NCBI RefSeq assembly: GCF_014641075.1
Contig: NZ_BMHP01000001.1
Span: forward strand, 806,001-870,000
DNA: 64,000 nucleotides
Source: Paenibacillus nasutitermitis
GTDB lineage: Bacteria; Bacillota; Bacilli; Paenibacillales; Paenibacillaceae
Direction: 5' to 3'
Shown here piece after piece: positions 1 through 7,723 of this stretch. The position numbers and the translations under genes are program-made. The notes beneath the pieces were generated by a model. It did no database searches and was not told where the DNA came from. It worked only from the letters and a program-made list of their open reading frames with translations. Every line of letters begins with the position of its first letter. Within the stretch, counting starts at the first letter, position 1.

Positions 1-1
1 T

Positions 2-223
2 GGACCGAAGGAATTTGTCTGGCACCGGACACCGGGCTTCGGCGATACCAACTGGACGGACATTATCACGATTTTACGTCAAGCCGGCTATGAAGGAAGT
101 ATCGATATCGAAGGCTGGCATGACCCGGTCTACCGCGATGAGCTGGAGATGACGGGCCAGGTGCACGGGCTCAACTACCTGAAAAGATGCCGGGGCGGCG
201 ATTTTGTTCCTAATCCGGTTTAA
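2..223 (+). CDS. sugar phosphate isomerase/epimerase, C-terminal part (5' end outside window)
   Basis: The window opens inside a reading frame whose 73 visible codons end at TAA 221-223. The translation contains VWHRTPGFGDTNW, an aspartate- and glutamate-bearing stretch (SIDIEGWHDPVYR) and ends FVPNPV. This is the usual C-terminal shape of xylose-isomerase-like TIM-barrel enzymes (sugar phosphate isomerase/epimerase family), in which a late Glu and His take part in metal binding. The gene lies 54 bases before a Gfo/Idh/MocA oxidoreductase on the same strand, a very common pairing in sugar or inositol catabolism operons. Substrate unknown. The family call rests on only the last quarter of the protein. 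Confidence 0.7.
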   Translation, partial: GPKEFVWHRTPGFGDTNWTDIITILRQAGYEGSIDIEGWHDPVYRDELEMTGQVHGLNYLKRCRGGDFVPNPV

Positions 224-277
224 TTTTGAATAGCAGACGGGCTTGAATGAGACTATTAGAGTGAGAGGGTGTTTGGA

Positions 278-1294
278 TTGTCACAGCATAAAATAGTCGT
301 AGCAGGCTGCGGCGGTATGTCCAATACGTGGCTGGATTACGTAGGTCAGCGGGAGAATGCTGAAATTGTCGGCCTTGTCGATATCTTTGAAGACAGCGCG
401 AAGAAAATGGCGGAGAAACGCGGGCTCGATGTACCGACGTTTACCGAGTTGTCCCAGGCCTTGGCGGCAACGGATGCCAATCTTGTGTTCGATGTGACCA
501 TTCCGGCCAGCCATAAACAGATCGTCACCACTGCGATGGAAGCGGGCTGTAATGTGTTTGGCGAGAAGCCGATGGCGGAATCCTATGCGGATGCCGAAGA
601 AATCGTCCGCACCAGCACGCAGACGGGCAAACGTTATGCGGTGATGCAGAACCGCCGCTATCTGAAGCAGATTCGTTCGTTCCGAGATCTGGTCGGTTCC
701 GGCGCTATCGGACAAATCGGCTCAATCCATGCGGATTTCTTTCTGGGACCGCATTTCGGAGGCTTCCGGGATGCCATGGACAGTCCACTCATTATTGATA
801 TGGCGATCCATACCTTCGACCAGGCACGTTTCATCATTGGCGCTGATCCGGTATCGGTGTACTGCCATGAATACAATCCCCCGGGATCCTGGTACAAAGG
901 AAACGCGTCGGCTATCTGTATTTTCGAGATGAGCGACGGTTCCGTATTCAGCTACCGCGGCTCGTGGTGTGCGGAGGGACTGAGCACGTCGTGGGAGGCT
1001 GATTGGCGGGTGACCGGCAGTAAAGGATCGGCCAAATGGGATGGCGCAAGTCTGCCGATCGCCGAGGCTGTTGATACCAGCAAAGGACCGGAATTCATTC
1101 TGCCGATGCAGCAAATCGACGCCGCTGATACGTGGGAAGGACGCGAAGGACACTGGGGCTGTCTCGACGAAATGTTCCATGCCCTGGAGCAGGGCCGCCC
1201 TGCGGAGACGGACTGTCTGGATAACATCAAGAGCGTCGCAATGGTATTCGGGGCTGTTGAGAGTGCACGGACAGGGAAGAAGGTACAGCTGTAA
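278..1294 (+). CDS. Gfo/Idh/MocA family NAD(P)-dependent oxidoreductase
   Basis: This is a 338-residue cytoplasmic dehydrogenase of the glucose-fructose oxidoreductase / inositol dehydrogenase family, which oxidises or reduces a sugar or cyclitol hydroxyl with NAD(P). The Rossmann glycine motif (AGCGG) is at about residues 9-13 and the family EKP motif (FGEKPMAES) at about 95-103, with the lysine as a catalytic and cofactor contact. Length is normal for the family. I chose TTG at 278 because the purine-rich GAGAGG at 263-268 sits 9 bases upstream; the in-frame GTG at 269 would leave no spacing. It follows the sugar isomerase fragment and is probably co-transcribed with it; a hairpin terminator follows. 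Substrate not deducible. Confidence 0.9.
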   Translation: MSQHKIVVAGCGGMSNTWLDYVGQRENAEIVGLVDIFEDSAKKMAEKRGLDVPTFTELSQALAATDANLVFDVTIPASHKQIVTTAMEAGCNVFGEKPMAESYADAEEIVRTSTQTGKRYAVMQNRRYLKQIRSFRDLVGSGAIGQIGSIHADFFLGPHFGGFRDAMDSPLIIDMAIHTFDQARFIIGADPVSVYCHEYNPPGSWYKGNASAICIFEMSDGSVFSYRGSWCAEGLSTSWEADWRVTGSKGSAKWDGASLPIAEAVDTSKGPEFILPMQQIDAADTWEGREGHWGCLDEMFHALEQGRPAETDCLDNIKSVAMVFGAVESARTGKKVQL

Positions 1295-1308
1295 GTCAAC
1301 ATATTCTG

Positions 1309-1339
1309 AAGCCATGCGAGCGAAATCGGCGCATGGCTT
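1309..1339 (+). terminator. Rho-independent terminator after the MocA-type gene
   Basis: A 10-bp stem (AAGCCATGCG at 1309-1318 with CGCATGGCTT at 1330-1339) is followed by TCATTATTAT. It lies between the plus-strand oxidoreductase and the convergent RCC1-like gene. Confidence 0.75.
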
Positions 1340-1370
1340 TCATTATTATAGGTATGATTCATATTGAAAG

Positions 1371-2210
1371 CTAATAGTAGCCGGGTAATTGGATGCCGCT
1401 CCAGACGCTTACATCGCATTGGCCTTCATTATTTCGCCCCACAGCCACCACTGTGCCATCCGATTGAAGACCGACGGTATGAGCGCAACCCGCCGCAACT
1501 GCCACAATATCGCGCCAGCCACTTATATTGCATTGGCCATGCTCATTCCTGCCTACAGCCGCCACAGTACCGTCCGATTTAAGGCCTATGGTATGATTAC
1601 TACCCGCCGCTATTGCCACCATATCGCGCCAGGCGCTTACATTGCATTGTCCTTCTTTATTTCGTCCCACAGCCATCACTGTGCCGTCCGATTTAAGACC
1701 GACGGTATGAAGGTAACCCGCCGCAACCGCCACTATGTCACGCCATGCGCTTACGTTGCATTGGCCATACCGATTATTACCCACAATCGTCACCGAGCCA
1801 TCCACTTTAAGCCCGACCGTATGCCAGTCACCGGCCGCAACCGCCACCACATCACGCCAGCTGTTTACATTGCATTGGCCTTCATTATTTCGGCCCACAG
1901 CCACCACTGTGCCGTCCGCTCTAATCCCGACGGTACGACGCCAACCCGCTGCAACCGCCACCATACCGTTCCAGCCGCTTACATCGCATTGGTCATGCTT
2001 ATTCCAACCCACGGCCGCCACCGTGCCGTCCGATTTAAGGCCAATTGTATGAGCATTACCCGTATGAGCATTACCCGCTGCAACCGCCACCATATCACGC
2101 CAGTTGCTTACATCACATTGGCCATATTTATTATCACCCACGGCCTTCACCGTGCCGTCCGATTTAAGACCGACGGTATGACGATAACCCGTCGCTATTA
2201 CGGTTTTCAT
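1371..2210 (-). CDS. RCC1-like seven-repeat protein
   Basis: This 279-residue protein is built almost entirely of seven tandem units of about 36 residues, each containing a variant of GRNxxGQCNVSxWRDxVAVAAG followed by HTxGLKxDGTVxAV. This is the regulator-of-chromosome-condensation (RCC1) repeat, which folds into a seven-bladed beta-propeller; seven units would close one complete propeller. There is no signal peptide or membrane segment, so it is probably cytoplasmic. Bacterial RCC1 proteins have no settled function. The start ATG at 2210 has AAAGGGG about 8 bases upstream on the minus strand. One repeat boundary carries a five-residue duplication (GNAHT twice). It stands alone between two convergent or divergent genes. 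The repeat structure is certain; the role is not. Confidence 0.85.
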   Translation of the reverse strand: MKTVIATGYRHTVGLKSDGTVKAVGDNKYGQCDVSNWRDMVAVAAGNAHTGNAHTIGLKSDGTVAAVGWNKHDQCDVSGWNGMVAVAAGWRRTVGIRADGTVVAVGRNNEGQCNVNSWRDVVAVAAGDWHTVGLKVDGSVTIVGNNRYGQCNVSAWRDIVAVAAGYLHTVGLKSDGTVMAVGRNKEGQCNVSAWRDMVAIAAGSNHTIGLKSDGTVAAVGRNEHGQCNISGWRDIVAVAAGCAHTVGLQSDGTVVAVGRNNEGQCDVSVWSGIQLPGYY

Positions 2211-2375
2211 AATGGAATTCCCCTTTATTCATCATTTTATTAGATAATATTGCAGAGCTTTTACGAATTTTTCAAAAGCACTTTTCCTTGTTTTCCTAAA
2301 ACGAAGCCCCAACAATTGACTAATCTCCCGCTTGACGGTAGATGCGGTGAAACGTTTGATACAGGGGCAAAGTGA

Positions 2376-2401
2376 GGGCTCCCGGAATGATCCGGGAGCC
2401 C
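2376..2401 (-). terminator. stem-loop after fabV
   Basis: A perfect 10-bp stem (GGGCTCCCGG at 2376-2385, CCGGGAGCCC at 2392-2401) with a 6-base loop lies 30 bases beyond the fabV stop codon. The T-tract on the minus strand is weak (TCACTTTG), so termination may be partial. Confidence 0.6.
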
Positions 2402-2430
2402 TCCTCCTGATGAAAAAGAAACGTGGCTGC

Positions 2431-3621
2431 TTATCGCAGATTCGGTACATCGACCTCAGCCGAAACATCAGCCTCGTAATCAACGCCTTCCGACTCAAAG
2501 CCGAACAACTGGAAAAATTCCTTGCGGTAGCCTTTGAGATCCGACAGATCGTAAATATTATCCGTAGTCAGCTCTTCCCAGAGCTTGGCCACTTCAGCTT
2601 GCACATCATCGCGCATTTCCCAATCATCGATGCGGATACGTCCGGCTTCATCGAGCTCCGTGCCTTTGGGATTGTAGAGCCGGTCAGAGAACAAGCGGTA
2701 GGTCTGCTCGATGGTTCCTTCGTGGATTCCTTTTTCCTTCATGACCTTGTAGAGAGCGGAAATATACAACGGCACGACTGGAATCGCAGAGCTTGACTGA
2801 GTGACCAGCGCCTTGCACACGGATACATATGCTTGTCCGCCTTTCTCCCCAAGCTGCTTGTTCAGACGCTGGCCGGTTGCTTCCAGATCGTCTTTGGCCC
2901 GGCCGATGGTGCCTTCGCGGTAAACCGCCTGGGTCAGTTCAGGCCCGATGTAGGAATAAGCGACAGTTGTCGCGCCATCGGCAAGCACGCCGGCTTCCAG
3001 CAGCGCGTCGATCCACATCTGCCAGTCCTCGCCGCCCATGACGGCAACCGTATTGTCGATATCTTCCTGAGTGGCAGGGTCAATCGTGATGGAACTGACC
3101 TCTCCGTTGTGGAAATTAACCGTCTTGTTCGTGTAAGGCTTGCCGATCGGCTTCAGGGTGGAATTGAAAACCTCGCCCGTTGTCGGGTGAATCCGTCTTG
3201 CCGAGGCGACACTGTAGACCACCAGGTCAACTTGTCCCAGCTCTGCGCGAATAACGTCGATGGTTCTGGCCTTCGTCTCATCGGCAAAAGCATCGCCGGT
3301 GACGCTGAAGGATTTCAGGCCGGCGTCCTGCGCCGCCTTCTCAAAGGCCGCCGAGTTGTACCAGCCGGCAGTTGCTGTCCGGTTGCCGGAGGCTGCGCCC
3401 TGGCGGTATACGCCAATCGTATTGGCACCGGCGCCGAAGGCTGCAACAATGCGGGATGAAAGCCCGTAGCCGGTGGACGCGCCGAGTACGAGCACATTTT
3501 TGAATCCGCTCAAAGCGGGCTGACCCTTCACGTATTCGATCTGCTCTCGAACCTGGCTGGCACAGCCCTCCGGATGAGCCGTTGTACAAATAAATCCGCG
3601 TGTTCTCGGTTTAATGATCAT
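2431..3621 (-). CDS. fabV: trans-2-enoyl-ACP/CoA reductase FabV
   Basis: FabV is an NADH-dependent enoyl reductase that reduces the trans-2 double bond in the last step of each fatty acid elongation cycle and is generally resistant to triclosan. The 396-residue protein has the family's N-terminal signature (MIIKPRTRGFICTTAHPEGC), the Rossmann segment VLVLGASTGYGLSSR at about 43-57, and the FabV-specific Tyr-x8-Lys catalytic pair in YREGTIGRAK (Tyr234, Lys243), rather than the Tyr-x6-Lys of FabI. Length matches the family. The start ATG has AAAGGA 8 bases upstream. It is monocistronic, with a stem-loop downstream. Nothing suggests inactivation. Confidence 0.95.
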   Translation of the reverse strand: MIIKPRTRGFICTTAHPEGCASQVREQIEYVKGQPALSGFKNVLVLGASTGYGLSSRIVAAFGAGANTIGVYRQGAASGNRTATAGWYNSAAFEKAAQDAGLKSFSVTGDAFADETKARTIDVIRAELGQVDLVVYSVASARRIHPTTGEVFNSTLKPIGKPYTNKTVNFHNGEVSSITIDPATQEDIDNTVAVMGGEDWQMWIDALLEAGVLADGATTVAYSYIGPELTQAVYREGTIGRAKDDLEATGQRLNKQLGEKGGQAYVSVCKALVTQSSSAIPVVPLYISALYKVMKEKGIHEGTIEQTYRLFSDRLYNPKGTELDEAGRIRIDDWEMRDDVQAEVAKLWEELTTDNIYDLSDLKGYRKEFFQLFGFESEGVDYEADVSAEVDVPNLR

Positions 3622-3762
3622 TATGTAAATTCCTTTCTTGTAACAGAGTGGGTGGAGCTGTTGAATGAAAAGGTGATCCTATTTATTTTAATGATTTTTT
3701 GGGGAAATGGGAAGTGTGGGTGAGTAGACTAATTGTTTTTATAGTATTCGTATTTCCTATTC

Positions 3763-4444
3763 AGGGATGATAAAAAGGGACAAGTATTAAATCGAAAAGA
3801 GATTAAGAATGGTGAAACTGTACAATTAAACTGTTTTACTTACAGTGCACTTGGATTAGTTAAAACCGCAGCGGATGGCAAGGAACCAACAACTACCTAC
3901 GGATTTGAAAAGTATGTTTATGACAAAAATAACAATCTGGATAGGCTAGTGCACAAGAAAGGGGTAAAGTTCAAATACACCTATTCTTCAAAAAATGAGC
4001 TGCTTTCTAAAGAAGTAACAGGGTTCCCAACGGAAAAAATTAGTTTCCAATACGATCAGGTAGGGCGAAGAATAAGTATGCAAGATGAGACCGGAACAAC
4101 TAGTTATAGCTATATTCTTGGGACGGGTGAACAATCCCAGGTTACTTATCCAGATGGCAATAGAATTGCTTATTCTTTGGATGAGAATGGAAATCGCAAT
4201 CAGATGTCAGATTCATTCGGAGGAAATGAGATTTGTGCCAGTTCAAACGCTGCAATCTGCTATAAAATATGGTGAGAAGTTGGCTGATCCTCAGGGCAGT
4301 GCTGCGAAAATGTATTATACTGTTATGTATAAGAATGATAAAGCTTATAATTTAGAGGTGCTGTACGACAAAGCATTAAATACAGTTTATCATTTTGAGT
4401 ATTTTCGAGACGCTCGAGGTCCGTTGTCTAAAATCAGCAAGTAA
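3763..4444 (+). pseudogene. Rhs/YD-repeat protein fragment ending in a toxin-like tip, frameshifted
   Basis: From about 3763 to 4275 one frame encodes YD-repeat shell sequence (YDKNNNLDRL, FQYDQVGRRISMQDETG, VTYPDGNRIAYSLDENGN) typical of Rhs/wall-associated polymorphic toxins. No start codon or upstream body is present; the same frame has a stop at 3742. At about 4215-4226 the frame breaks and the continuation lies in the next frame: a 73-residue segment from ATG 4226 to TAA 4444 containing ADPQGSAAKMYYTVMYKND and LEVLYDKALNTVYHFEY. Such short charged tails after YD repeats are normally the toxin domain. A small gene follows after 12 bases, as expected for its immunity gene. I read this as the 3' remnant of a large toxin gene. 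The toxin activity is not identified. Confidence 0.7.
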
Positions 4445-4456
4445 TGGAGGTGCAGT

Positions 4457-4744
4457 ATGAAAGAACGTTGTCCAAAAGAAAGATTATTTTGGTTGCTATC
4501 ACAATATAAAAACGGAGAGATAGAAATTGATTCCTTTTGTAATGAGTTTCACATTACTTATGCCCATGATTTGGAGTTTGACGAAATAACTCAGAAAGAA
4601 GAGGAACTTTTTGAGAGATTATCTCGATGTGCAGCAAGATTTTCAAATGATATAGAAGATCAAGTGAAGTACCCTAATGTTTATACGACTACCGAAGAAA
4701 TTCAGGAGATAGCAAACAAGATATTTCAAGAGCTGAATATATAA
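4457..4744 (+). CDS. probable immunity protein for the Rhs toxin tip
   Basis: This encodes 95 residues, acidic and soluble, with no signal peptide or membrane segment and two cysteines. A strong site (ATGGAGGTGCAGT) precedes the ATG. It begins 12 bases after the stop of the toxin-like tail, the standard position of the cognate immunity gene in polymorphic toxin loci. I do not recognise the sequence family. The immunity role is an inference from position, size and acidity. It appears intact although its toxin partner is broken, which is the usual fate of orphan cartridges. Confidence 0.6.
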   Translation: MKERCPKERLFWLLSQYKNGEIEIDSFCNEFHITYAHDLEFDEITQKEEELFERLSRCAARFSNDIEDQVKYPNVYTTTEEIQEIANKIFQELNI

Positions 4745-4799
4745 ATGATAGGCCACATGCGAGTCAAACAATCCGTAAGTGCGTTTATTTATGTGCAGG

Positions 4800-4938
4800 A
4801 TTGCAGAATCCAGACGTGGTCAGGCATGGATAGAGATGATCAAATTTTATACACCGTCCTTTTGCGAATACCCTGGGTATCCGGCATATCGCATTTGCTG
4901 TTGGGGATATTGAAGTCGTTGGTAGAGTGACCTCCTGA
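4800..4938 (+). pseudogene. VOC/glyoxalase-family gene remnant, frameshifted
   Basis: One frame reads GQAWIEMIKFYTPS (about 4818-4860). After a frame change at about 4861 the next frame reads ANTLGIRHIAFAVGDIEVV, ending at TGA 4936-4938. Together these match the central part of bleomycin-resistance/glyoxalase (VOC) proteins, where an IELIKF.TP strand is followed by LGIRHIAFAVDDIEAVV. Neither the N-terminal nor the C-terminal part is present. The piece lies directly downstream of the immunity gene and has no ribosome binding site. Confidence 0.65.
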
Positions 4939-5059
4939 TGGGCTTTTTGAGGCAATGGCCTATGGGAAATCGAATAATTTACCGCTATTTCGACAGCATT
5001 CTTGGGATAAAACAGAACCGCAAAAACAATTGACCGACATACTTCTTTGCGTTAGAATG

Positions 5060-5074
5060 ATTGGTAATACCAAT
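5060..5074. promoter_or_regulatory. FadR/GntR-type operator, site 1
   Basis: A perfect 15-base palindrome, ATTGGTAATACCAAT. FadR-subfamily GntR regulators bind TGGTnnnACCA-type sites, and two such regulators are encoded at 31.1-32.5 kb. The same core with the same AAT spacer occurs upstream of those regulator genes (32522-32534). Confidence 0.65.
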
Positions 5075-5623
5075 TAGTCATACATTAAATAATTTATATT
5101 TTGTAAAGCGTTTTTCAATAGACAAATTGTGCTAAAAATGTGACTAGATTGTTATGTGAAAAAGCTAGATTGCATCACCACGACATTTTGATAAAAATGG
5201 ATACTTTCACTTCCTGCCTTAATTTTTTGCTTTTACGCAGAGTATTAAAGTCTGAATATTTTGACGTTCTATCCACATGTTTATTTACTTCAATTTTCAT
5301 TTTGGATTTCTGGCTTGCATTTTCAAAAAGTTTTAATACAATGCTAATGGTTAATACCATACCATGTATGTCAAGGAGTTGAGTTGTGAAAACTTGATTT
5401 TGTTGAGGAAAGGACGCTTTGGAGGCAACACGTAAGAAACCTGCCGTATAGTCCAAATTTTGATACTAGTTTCGAGGGCAGGGGGTTGGTTGGAAAGTTA
5501 AAATAAGGGAATCGTTACGGTTTTCTCCTCTCAGGAGGTGTGTATAGTTTGTTGGTTTTCCAGTGTCTTCCATTTTAAGGGAGGAAAGGACGCGAGCTCT
5601 TTTGTGTTTTTAGTCTGTTAAAA

Positions 5624-5636
5624 TTGGTCATACCAT
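5624..5636. promoter_or_regulatory. FadR/GntR-type operator, site 2
   Basis: TTGGTCATACCAT, the same 5-3-5 dyad, lies 50 bases before the chosen start of the aldolase gene at 5686, close to where a promoter or transcription start is expected. Confidence 0.6.
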
Positions 5637-5685
5637 AATATATATGTGTGTTGATCATACTCTAACATTAGAGGAGACGATTCAA

Positions 5686-6612
5686 ATGACAACGTTTAAT
5701 GCAGATATGTTCAAAGGGGTTTACGTCGCAATGCCGTCGTGTTACGACAAACAAGGGACAATAGATACGGGGGCAGTCGCCAAGCTCGTCCGTTACTTGA
5801 TCAATTCGGGCATACAGGGACTGTATGTTGGTGGCAGCACAGGGGAAGGCCTGCTGCAGACAACGGCAGAGCGCAAGCAGGTGCTAGAAGCGGTCATTGC
5901 CGAGAATAAGGGGCAGATCCAGATCATTGCGCACGTCGGCGCGATCACCACGCAAGAAAGCGTCGAGCTGGCCATTCATGCCGAGAAGTATGGTACCGAT
6001 GCCATCTCCTCCATCCCTCCCTTCTACTATAAACCTACCGATCTAGGCGTCAAGAACCACTGGTTGGCGATGATTGAAGCGACCAAGCTTCCGTTCATTA
6101 TCTACCACATTCCCGTAGCTACGGGCTTTAACCTAACCCTTGGGTTATTTAACCAAATGATCGAGCACGAACAAGTTATCGGCTTGAAAATTACGACAGC
6201 CAGCAGCTACGAGCTGCAGCAGTTCAAGCGGCATGGCGGCGACAACTTCGCTGTATTCAACGGTCCTGACGAACAATACTTGGCCGGGCGTGTTATGGGT
6301 GCTTGTGGTGGTATTGGCGGTACATATGGCGCTATGCCTGAGCTCTTCGTGAAAATCGAGAGCTGCTACCAAGCAGATAACATCGAAGAGGCCGCGCGTT
6401 GGCAGTTCCGCGTGAACGAAATCATCAGCGATATGCTGTCAGTACCAATCTATGCTGCGTTGAAAGAAATCATTCGTCGTCGTGGTATTGATATCGGCGC
6501 TCCGAGGTTGCCGATCGAGCCACTTTGGCCGCAGCATATGGAAGCGGTCGACCGGATTACGGCAACGATCGAACGTTACGTAGCGGAGTGCAAAGGTTAT
6601 GAGCATGAATAA
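5686..6612 (+). CDS. DapA/N-acetylneuraminate lyase family class I aldolase
   Basis: A 308-residue TIM-barrel lyase that forms a Schiff base with a 2-oxo acid and cleaves or makes a C-C bond. Visible signatures are GGSTGEG at 49-55, the catalytic tyrosine Tyr140 in YHIP, and the Schiff-base lysine Lys168 in IGLKITT. Family members include 4-hydroxy-tetrahydrodipicolinate synthase, sialic acid lyase and sugar-acid aldolases; a catabolic 2-keto-acid aldolase fits the context best. I start at ATG 5686 because GAGGAG at 5671-5676 lies 9 bases upstream; the longer frame from 5644 has no such site. The stop overlaps the start of the next gene by 14 bases, so translation is coupled. Two GntR-type operators lie upstream. 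Exact substrate unknown. Confidence 0.9.
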   Translation: MTTFNADMFKGVYVAMPSCYDKQGTIDTGAVAKLVRYLINSGIQGLYVGGSTGEGLLQTTAERKQVLEAVIAENKGQIQIIAHVGAITTQESVELAIHAEKYGTDAISSIPPFYYKPTDLGVKNHWLAMIEATKLPFIIYHIPVATGFNLTLGLFNQMIEHEQVIGLKITTASSYELQQFKRHGGDNFAVFNGPDEQYLAGRVMGACGGIGGTYGAMPELFVKIESCYQADNIEEAARWQFRVNEIISDMLSVPIYAALKEIIRRRGIDIGAPRLPIEPLWPQHMEAVDRITATIERYVAECKGYEHE

Positions 6613-7684
6613 TCGCGGATCGGGCATTTGGTTGTACGCGGAGCGTCTGCCGCATGTTTCTGAGCAGCATCTCGTCACGCTGGGAGAAGGGCGAGTACCG
6701 CTCGTGCGCAGCTGGCGTATCGGAGAGAAGCTCGGTCTACCGAACTTATATTTCAAGTTGGAGTCGCTTAATCCGACCGGCTCCTACAAGGACCGCATCT
6801 CCGCGTTAGCATTGTCGCTAGCTCGTGAGCAAGGTAAAACCGCCTGTATCGGCACGACCTCCGGCAACGCCGGAGCGTCGGTTGCCGCATACGCGGCACG
6901 AGCCGGTCTGCCCTATCATGTGTACGTTCAGGAAAATATCATCCAGTCGAAACTGGAGCAAATTCTTGTCCACCACGCGCATGTGTATAAGGTGGAAGGA
7001 ATGGGCTTTAATTCACAGGTCGGGCAGCAAGTGTTTGAGAACGTGCGAACCAAGGCCGCAGCGAACAACTGGGAAGCGGTTATCACGGCATTCGCATACG
7101 CGCCCCAAGCAATGGAAGCGGTCAAAACGATCTCCTTCGAAATACAAGAGGAGCTCGGAACGCCTGACGCGGTATTCGTCCCCGTCGGCGGCGGCGGTTT
7201 GCTCGCTGGTATTCACAGCGGATTCAGCGACATGCTGGTGAGTGGGCAAGCTTCCCGCCTGCCGAAGATCGCGGCTTGCCAGTCGTCAGGCTGCGCCAAT
7301 CTCGTGCGCGGCTGGGAGCAAGGCTTGAATAAGCCTGTTCCGGGCGACTCGACGTCGCTGATTTCAGGCATTCAGGTGCCCAACCCGCCGGATGCTGATC
7401 TTGTGTTCTCTGCACTCCGCGAGAGCGGCGGATTCGGCACCGCACTACAGGACGAGGCCACTTGGCATTGGCAGGAGCTGCTTGCCGTTGAAGAAGGCAT
7501 ATTCTGCGAGCCCGCCGGCGCGATTGGACTGGCCGGCGCTGTACAAGCGCTGCAGGAAGGCCGAATCAGCGGCAACGATACGGTGGTTGTCATTATTAGC
7601 GGCGCCGGGTACAAGGATGTACATCGGACCAAAGTGATGACGGAACATGCCCACGTGCCTATTATATCAGCCAATGAGATGTAA
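6599..7684 (+). CDS. threonine synthase-like PLP-dependent lyase (fold type II)
   Basis: A 361-residue PLP enzyme of the threonine synthase/threonine dehydratase family. The PLP lysine is Lys64 in NPTGSYKDR. The phosphate- and substrate-binding TTSGNAGAS motif is near residues 85-93, and a glycine-rich VPVGGGGLLAG lies near residue 200. It is likely to do beta- or gamma-elimination/replacement on an amino acid. It starts inside the last codons of the aldolase gene and is followed by a MocA-type dehydrogenase, so a housekeeping threonine-synthesis role is unlikely; ThrC normally sits with hom and thrB. A PLP enzyme of this fold next to an M14-type deacylase recalls ectoine catabolism (EutB/EutE), but the other ectoine genes are absent. 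That comparison is only an inference. Confidence 0.85.
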   Translation: MSMNNRGSGIWLYAERLPHVSEQHLVTLGEGRVPLVRSWRIGEKLGLPNLYFKLESLNPTGSYKDRISALALSLAREQGKTACIGTTSGNAGASVAAYAARAGLPYHVYVQENIIQSKLEQILVHHAHVYKVEGMGFNSQVGQQVFENVRTKAAANNWEAVITAFAYAPQAMEAVKTISFEIQEELGTPDAVFVPVGGGGLLAGIHSGFSDMLVSGQASRLPKIAACQSSGCANLVRGWEQGLNKPVPGDSTSLISGIQVPNPPDADLVFSALRESGGFGTALQDEATWHWQELLAVEEGIFCEPAGAIGLAGAVQALQEGRISGNDTVVVIISGAGYKDVHRTKVMTEHAHVPIISANEM

Positions 7685-7723
7685 TTCGGATATGATCGCC
7701 AAATTGAGGGGGAGGACTATGAG

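Larger units (their letters stand above)
4939..5685. other. long non-coding stretch upstream of the aldolase operon
   Basis: I see no convincing gene in these roughly 750 AT-rich bases; the short frames on both strands have no ribosome binding site or family features. The stretch holds two TGGTnnnACCA palindromes (listed separately), a looser ATGGT-TAAT-ACCAT dyad at 5347-5360, and a CcpA-site-like sequence, TGTAAAGCGTTTTTCA at about 5103-5118, which has one base too many between its half sites. It is best read as the regulatory region of the operon starting at 5686. Confidence 0.5.

Noticed and set aside
1380..2200. Regularly spaced repeats that could suggest a CRISPR array
   Set aside because: The units are about 108 bases, divergent and continuously coding. 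No unique spacers and no cas genes are present; no CRISPR array was seen anywhere in the window.
1389..2243. Long plus-strand ORF (about 284 codons) over the RCC1-like gene
   Set aside because: It is the antisense reading of a 36-residue repeat array, so its length comes from repetition. It has no ribosome binding site and no family features, while the minus-strand RCC1 reading is unmistakable.
5140..5456. Opposed short ORFs of 80-93 codons in the region before the aldolase operon
   Set aside because: Neither has a ribosome binding site or recognisable motifs, and the AT-rich region contains operators, so it is more likely regulatory DNA.
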